A stretch of DNA of 64,000 bases from Deltaproteobacteria bacterium. Its GTDB lineage: Bacteria > Desulfobacterota > Deferrimicrobia > Deferrimicrobiales > Deferrimicrobiaceae. Positions 60,408 to 64,000 of the stretch are shown here, one piece after another (the first letter of the stretch is position 1; every line of letters begins with the position of its first letter). The DNA is taken from contig JAKAHC010000006.1 in the NCBI GenBank assembly GCA_021815305.1, positions 118,848 to 182,847 on the forward strand. Direction: 5' to 3'. The position numbers and the translations under genes were made by a program. The notes below the pieces were generated by a model. It saw only the letters and a list, made by a program, of their open reading frames with translations. It ran no database searches and had not been told where the DNA came from.

Positions 60408-62048
60408 GTGGATCATCTTACGAAGCGACGCCCGCCGGGACTCACCCCGCCGGGCGTTTCCTTTCCTCAAGACCCCGGAGGAGGAAGCCTCGCGACGGAA
60501 GCGGATCGTCCCGCGACCTTCCGAAGCATCCTCTTTCGGGATGCTCCGGACCGGGATCCGGACGAGCTGCACACCGCACCGGAGTACTTTGCCGATCTCC
60601 ATCTGGATCAGATCATCGATGCCGTCACGGCCGGCAGGGAGGGGTATGACCTGAAGCCGTTCTTTTTTGCGCCCTTGCGTGACGTCGACGCGGTCACCTG
60701 GCGTCACGAGATCATGAAGGATCTCGAAAACCCCCGCCTGTTCGACTGCATAAACGCATTTTCCCGGGACATGCGCGCGGTGCGGGAACATCTCGCGCAG
60801 GCCGAAAAGCTGCATTACCAACTCCAGAAGGAGCGCTGGTTCCTCGACGCGGTAAACATCTACTGCGATGCCGTGATCCGCCTGGTCCAGGACTTGTCCT
60901 CCGCGGAACCCGCATCCCGTGGTCTCCTGGCGTTCCGGGAGTACGCAACCCGATATGCCGCATCCGGGCGGTTCGCCTCGCTTCGTGAGCAGACCGGGAA
61001 ACTCGGTGCCGATCTCTCCGCGATGCGTTACTCCGTCCTCATCGACGGCCTCCGCGTCGAAGTACGCCACTACGGCGGCGACCCCGATTACAGCGCGGAA
61101 GTCGAGGCGGTATTCGAGAGATTCCGGCAGGGAGCCGCCAAGGAGTACACCTTCCATTTTACCGACCTGGCGGACATGAACCACGTGGAGGCCCGGATCC
61201 TCGCACTCGTCGCCCGGTTGTACCCCGCGACATTCTCGGCGCTCGACGATTACTGCACTGCGAACAAGGATTTTCAGGATTACGCGATCAGGCGATTCGA
61301 CAGGGAGATCCAGTACTATATCGCTTACCTGGAGTATGTCGCCCGCTTCAAGAGAGCGGGATTGAGCTTCTGTTATCCCCGCGTCGCGCAGGGGTGCAAG
61401 GAAATCTTCAGCGATCAGGGTTTCGATCTGTCGCTGGCCGCAAAACTCATCGCGGAACACGGTGTCGTAGTTTGCAACGACTTTCACCTCGGGGGCCCTG
61501 AGCGCGTGATTGTCGTGTCGGGGCCGAACCAGGGCGGCAAGACGACCTTCGCCCGCACCTTCGGGCAGCTGCACTATCTCGCCGGCCTGGGGTGCCCCGT
61601 CCCCGGTACGCAAGCGCAACTCTCCCTCTTCGACCGGATATTCACGCATTTCGAAAAGGGAGAAAACATCCGCGATCTCCGCGGCAAGCTCCAGGACGAT
61701 CTCGTAAGGGTCCACCGCATCCTCGAGCGTGCCACGCCGGACAGCATCATCATCATGAATGAGATGTTCACCTCCACCACGCTGCGGGACGCCATCCTCC
61801 TGAGCAGGAGAATCGCGGCGAAGATCACGGCGTTGGGCCCGTTGTGCGTCTGGGTGACGTTCATCGATGAATTGTCGGTGCTTGGCGAGCAGACCGTGAG
61901 CATGGTCAGCACGGTCGTCCCCGAAAATCCGGCGCAGCGGACCTACAAGATCCTCCGGCGGCCGGCGGACGGTCTGGCCTACGCGATGTCGATCGCGGAA
62001 AAGTACCGGCTCACCTACGGCAAGATCAAGGAGCGCGTCGATTCATGA
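60408..62048 (+). CDS. MutS-like ATPase, first of coupled pair
   Basis: 546 residues from GTG 60408 (GGGGAGGAG upstream). Helical lever/clamp-like region to about residue 360, then ATPase domain V with Walker A SGPNQGGKTTFA (about 371-381) and Walker B-like SIIIMNEMFTSTTLRD (about 447-460), where the usual Asp of the DE pair is Asn. Lacks the MutS mismatch-recognition domain I. Its stop overlaps the next gene (ATGA). Confidence 0.82.
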   Translation: MDHLTKRRPPGLTPPGVSFPQDPGGGSLATEADRPATFRSILFRDAPDRDPDELHTAPEYFADLHLDQIIDAVTAGREGYDLKPFFFAPLRDVDAVTWRHEIMKDLENPRLFDCINAFSRDMRAVREHLAQAEKLHYQLQKERWFLDAVNIYCDAVIRLVQDLSSAEPASRGLLAFREYATRYAASGRFASLREQTGKLGADLSAMRYSVLIDGLRVEVRHYGGDPDYSAEVEAVFERFRQGAAKEYTFHFTDLADMNHVEARILALVARLYPATFSALDDYCTANKDFQDYAIRRFDREIQYYIAYLEYVARFKRAGLSFCYPRVAQGCKEIFSDQGFDLSLAAKLIAEHGVVVCNDFHLGGPERVIVVSGPNQGGKTTFARTFGQLHYLAGLGCPVPGTQAQLSLFDRIFTHFEKGENIRDLRGKLQDDLVRVHRILERATPDSIIIMNEMFTSTTLRDAILLSRRIAAKITALGPLCVWVTFIDELSVLGEQTVSMVSTVVPENPAQRTYKILRRPADGLAYAMSIAEKYRLTYGKIKERVDS

Positions 62049-63568
62049 AAGCCCGTCTCCTGCATCGCGAAGAGGATGTCGACTTCGACCGGCCGCCGCC
62101 TTGGAACGAGGAAGCGCTCACGAAGGACCTGGCGCTGAACACCTTGTTCCAGGCGATGGCGGGAGGCGACGAATTCCTGTTCGAGGCGGCCAGAAAGGTC
62201 CTCCTGTCGGATGTACGCATCGATCTCGAAACGATCCGGTATCGCCAGGAGATCCTGCGGGACTGCCTGAACCGCCCTGCCATCGTCCGGGAGCTTTACG
62301 CCACCGCCGTGGAGGCGATGGAAAACGAGAAGAAGCATTTCTTTATCGGCAGTCTCGCGCGACATCCCGACTGGCTTCTCCGACGGTCGATCGAACTGTC
62401 GGAGATGTTCCTCGGCATGATCCGGAAGCTGAGGAAGATCGCCGATTCGCACGCCGATAAGTTCGTCTCGGAGGGCTTGACCGCTCTCTTTGCGATGCTG
62501 CAAAGGGAGCTTGGCGACGACTACCTCCTCCGTGTCCAGCATCACTTGCTGCAACTGAAGTTCCGTAACGGGGTATCGCTCAAGGCGGGATTGGGCAAGG
62601 GGAACAAAGGCACGGATCATACCCTCCTGCTCCAACGGCAGGCCCGCCGGAAAGGGTGGCTGGCCGAGCTGATCCGGTTCCTGGAGCGGCGGCCGCCCGA
62701 ACTCGGCTTTTCGCTCCATCCTCGCGATGAGGGTGGAGCCAGGGCGCTCGAGGATTTGCGAAACCGCGGGGTCGGCGGCGTCGCAAGCGCGCTCGCCCGA
62801 TCCACGGATCATATGCGCGGTTTTTTCGGCATGCTGCGCACGGAACTCGCGTTCTACGTCGGCTGCCTGAATCTCCATGAGGAGCTTGCCCGAAAGGGGG
62901 AGCCCACGTGCTTTCCGTTGCCCGTTGCCCCCGATGAGCGCCGGCTGTCGTTTCGCGGTCTGCGCGAAATCTGTCTGGCGCTGAGCCTGGACCAACGCGT
63001 GGTCGGGAACGACGCGAATGCGGACAAGCGGGATCTCGTGATGGTGACGGGCGCCAACCAGGGCGGAAAATCCACCCTTCTCCGCAGCATCGGCGTGGCG
63101 CAATTGATGATGCAGTGCGGCATGTTCGTGTCGGCCGATTCCTTCCGTTCCAGTGTCTGCGACGGCCTGTTCACGCACTACAAACGGGAAGAGGACGCCG
63201 CCATGAAGAGCGGAAAACTCGATGAAGAACTCCGTCGGATGAGCGACATCGTCGACCATGTCTCGCCCCGTTCCATGATCCTTTTCAACGAATCCTTCGC
63301 GGCGACCAACGAAAGAGAAGGGTCGGAGATCGCACGGCAGATCCTCTCGGCGTTGCTGGACAAGGGGGTCCGGATGGTTTGCGTGACGCATCTCTACGAA
63401 TTGGCGCACGGGTTCTACCGGAAGAACCGGGGGAATATCCTGTTCCTGCGGGCCGAACGGCAAACCGGCGGAGCCCGGACGTTCCGATTGTCGGAAGGAG
63501 AACCCCTGCAGACGAGCTTCGGTGAGGACCTGTACGACAACATCTTCGGTGTCGGGGCCGGTCGTTGA
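62045..63568 (+). CDS. MutS-like ATPase, second of coupled pair
   Basis: 507 residues. Same plan as its partner: long helical N-terminal part, Walker A TGANQGGKSTLLRS (about 335-347), Walker B-like SMILFNESFAATNEREG (about 411-425), again Asn for Asp. Two distinct paralogues made from overlapping frames strongly suggest a heterodimer. Domain I (mismatch recognition) is absent, so a role in classical mismatch repair is doubtful. Confidence 0.82.
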   Translation: MKARLLHREEDVDFDRPPPWNEEALTKDLALNTLFQAMAGGDEFLFEAARKVLLSDVRIDLETIRYRQEILRDCLNRPAIVRELYATAVEAMENEKKHFFIGSLARHPDWLLRRSIELSEMFLGMIRKLRKIADSHADKFVSEGLTALFAMLQRELGDDYLLRVQHHLLQLKFRNGVSLKAGLGKGNKGTDHTLLLQRQARRKGWLAELIRFLERRPPELGFSLHPRDEGGARALEDLRNRGVGGVASALARSTDHMRGFFGMLRTELAFYVGCLNLHEELARKGEPTCFPLPVAPDERRLSFRGLREICLALSLDQRVVGNDANADKRDLVMVTGANQGGKSTLLRSIGVAQLMMQCGMFVSADSFRSSVCDGLFTHYKREEDAAMKSGKLDEELRRMSDIVDHVSPRSMILFNESFAATNEREGSEIARQILSALLDKGVRMVCVTHLYELAHGFYRKNRGNILFLRAERQTGGARTFRLSEGEPLQTSFGEDLYDNIFGVGAGR

Positions 63569-63705
63569 TGAACATCCGGCAGCTCCCGTCAGCGGGAAGA
63601 TGCCAACCGTGCGCAAGCGGCCTCTCGAGGCGTGGGACCGGGGTTCCGGGAAGGAAGTGCGTGCCCGTATCCGCAACTCCTCCCTTGCCGGAAGCGTCCG
63701 CCGGA

Positions 63706-63723
63706 TGTAAAATATATTTTACA
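63706..63723. promoter_or_regulatory. perfect 18-bp palindrome upstream of XRE regulator
   Basis: TGTAAAATATATTTTACA is a perfect palindrome in otherwise GC-rich DNA, ending 21 bp before the HTH gene start. Most likely an operator for that regulator, overlapping its -10 region. Confidence 0.72.
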
Positions 63724-63744
63724 AACCGCCAGTCGGGGTCGGCG

Positions 63745-64000
63745 ATGGATCTATCGGAAATAGGGAGAACGATCCGCAAGGCGCGGCAAGCGCGGGGCTT
63801 GACGCAGGAACGTCTCGCCGCGAAAGCGCGCATCTCCCGGGCGACGTTGAACGGCCTCGAGACCGGCATGGTAGGGGAACTCGGCTTCCGCAGGCTCGCT
63901 GCGATCCTTGGCATCCTCGGATATGAGCTCGCCCCGGCGTCGACCTTGCGTCCGGGTCGCAACGGCCGTTCCCGACGATCTCCGGGCCGGTCCGAACCGT
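63745..64000 (+). CDS. XRE-family HTH regulator, HipB-like (partial)
   Basis: First 85 residues; continues past the window. IGRTIRKARQARGLTQERLA, KARISRATLNGLETG and LAAILGILGYELAP form a complete helix-turn-helix domain of HipB/XRE type. Often followed by a HipA-like kinase gene, but that lies outside. The gap 63,569-63,744 contains only the palindrome and promoter-like AT-rich DNA. Confidence 0.8.
   Translation, partial: MDLSEIGRTIRKARQARGLTQERLAAKARISRATLNGLETGMVGELGFRRLAAILGILGYELAPASTLRPGRNGRSRRSPGRSEP

Overview
The window is a GC-rich bacterial chromosome segment centred on a replication-origin neighbourhood. rpmH, rnpA, yidD, yidC, mnmE, mnmG, rsmG, parA and parB run leftwards, and dnaA, dnaN and gyrB run rightwards. 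An F1Fo-ATPase block with two b-type subunit genes (atpF and atpF') but no a or c gene, an MXAN_5187-like protein, PAS/GGDEF/EAL and hybrid-kinase sensors and a UGA-containing selenoprotein suggest a deltaproteobacterium (Desulfuromonadota/Geobacter-like or a relative). The genus cannot be named from sequence alone.

Positions 1-11,510 are a lower-GC accessory island, all on the minus strand. From its promoter leftwards it encodes a ribbon-helix-helix regulator, a PD-(D/E)XK-like nuclease, a Vsr endonuclease, and then drmE, drmA, drmB, drmC and a 5-cytosine methylase cut by the window edge. This is the gene order of a class 2 DISARM anti-phage system. The island stops 25 bp past the glmS stop codon, where Tn7 inserts. 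Four copies of an 18-bp repeat there match the TnsB-binding sites of the Tn7 right end. I read the DISARM operon as cargo of a Tn7-like element at attTn7; its transposition genes are not in this window.

Positions 11,535-36,900 are conserved housekeeping DNA: glmS-glmU, the ATP synthase operon, parAB with two parS sites (one overlapping the rsmG start codon), the mnmEG/yidC/rnpA/rpmH group, an oriC candidate with DnaA boxes on both sides of dnaA, then dnaN and gyrB. No jag/khpB gene lies between yidC and mnmE, its usual place.

Positions 36,901-64,000 are variable. After gyrB comes a triple 19-bp repeat resembling an insertion-sequence end, then a hybrid histidine kinase and a convergent PAS-GGDEF-EAL protein. 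Next are a decayed sensor gene and a seven-gene operon of exported proteins of unknown role (42.7-50.1 kb): lipoproteins, coiled-coil proteins, a propeller/FecR-like protein and an M48 protease. Further right lie a FAD oxidoreductase, a kinase remnant, a LexA-like S24 repressor, a DipZ-type thiol reductase, a tRNA-binding protein, an internally deleted thioesterase, a BI-1 membrane protein, a selenoprotein with a candidate SECIS hairpin, AsmA-like and LysE-like proteins, a DUF815 ATPase, a translationally coupled pair of MutS-like ATPases, and at the right edge an XRE regulator preceded by a perfect 18-bp palindrome. Most other open frames in this GC-rich DNA are antisense shadows and are not listed.
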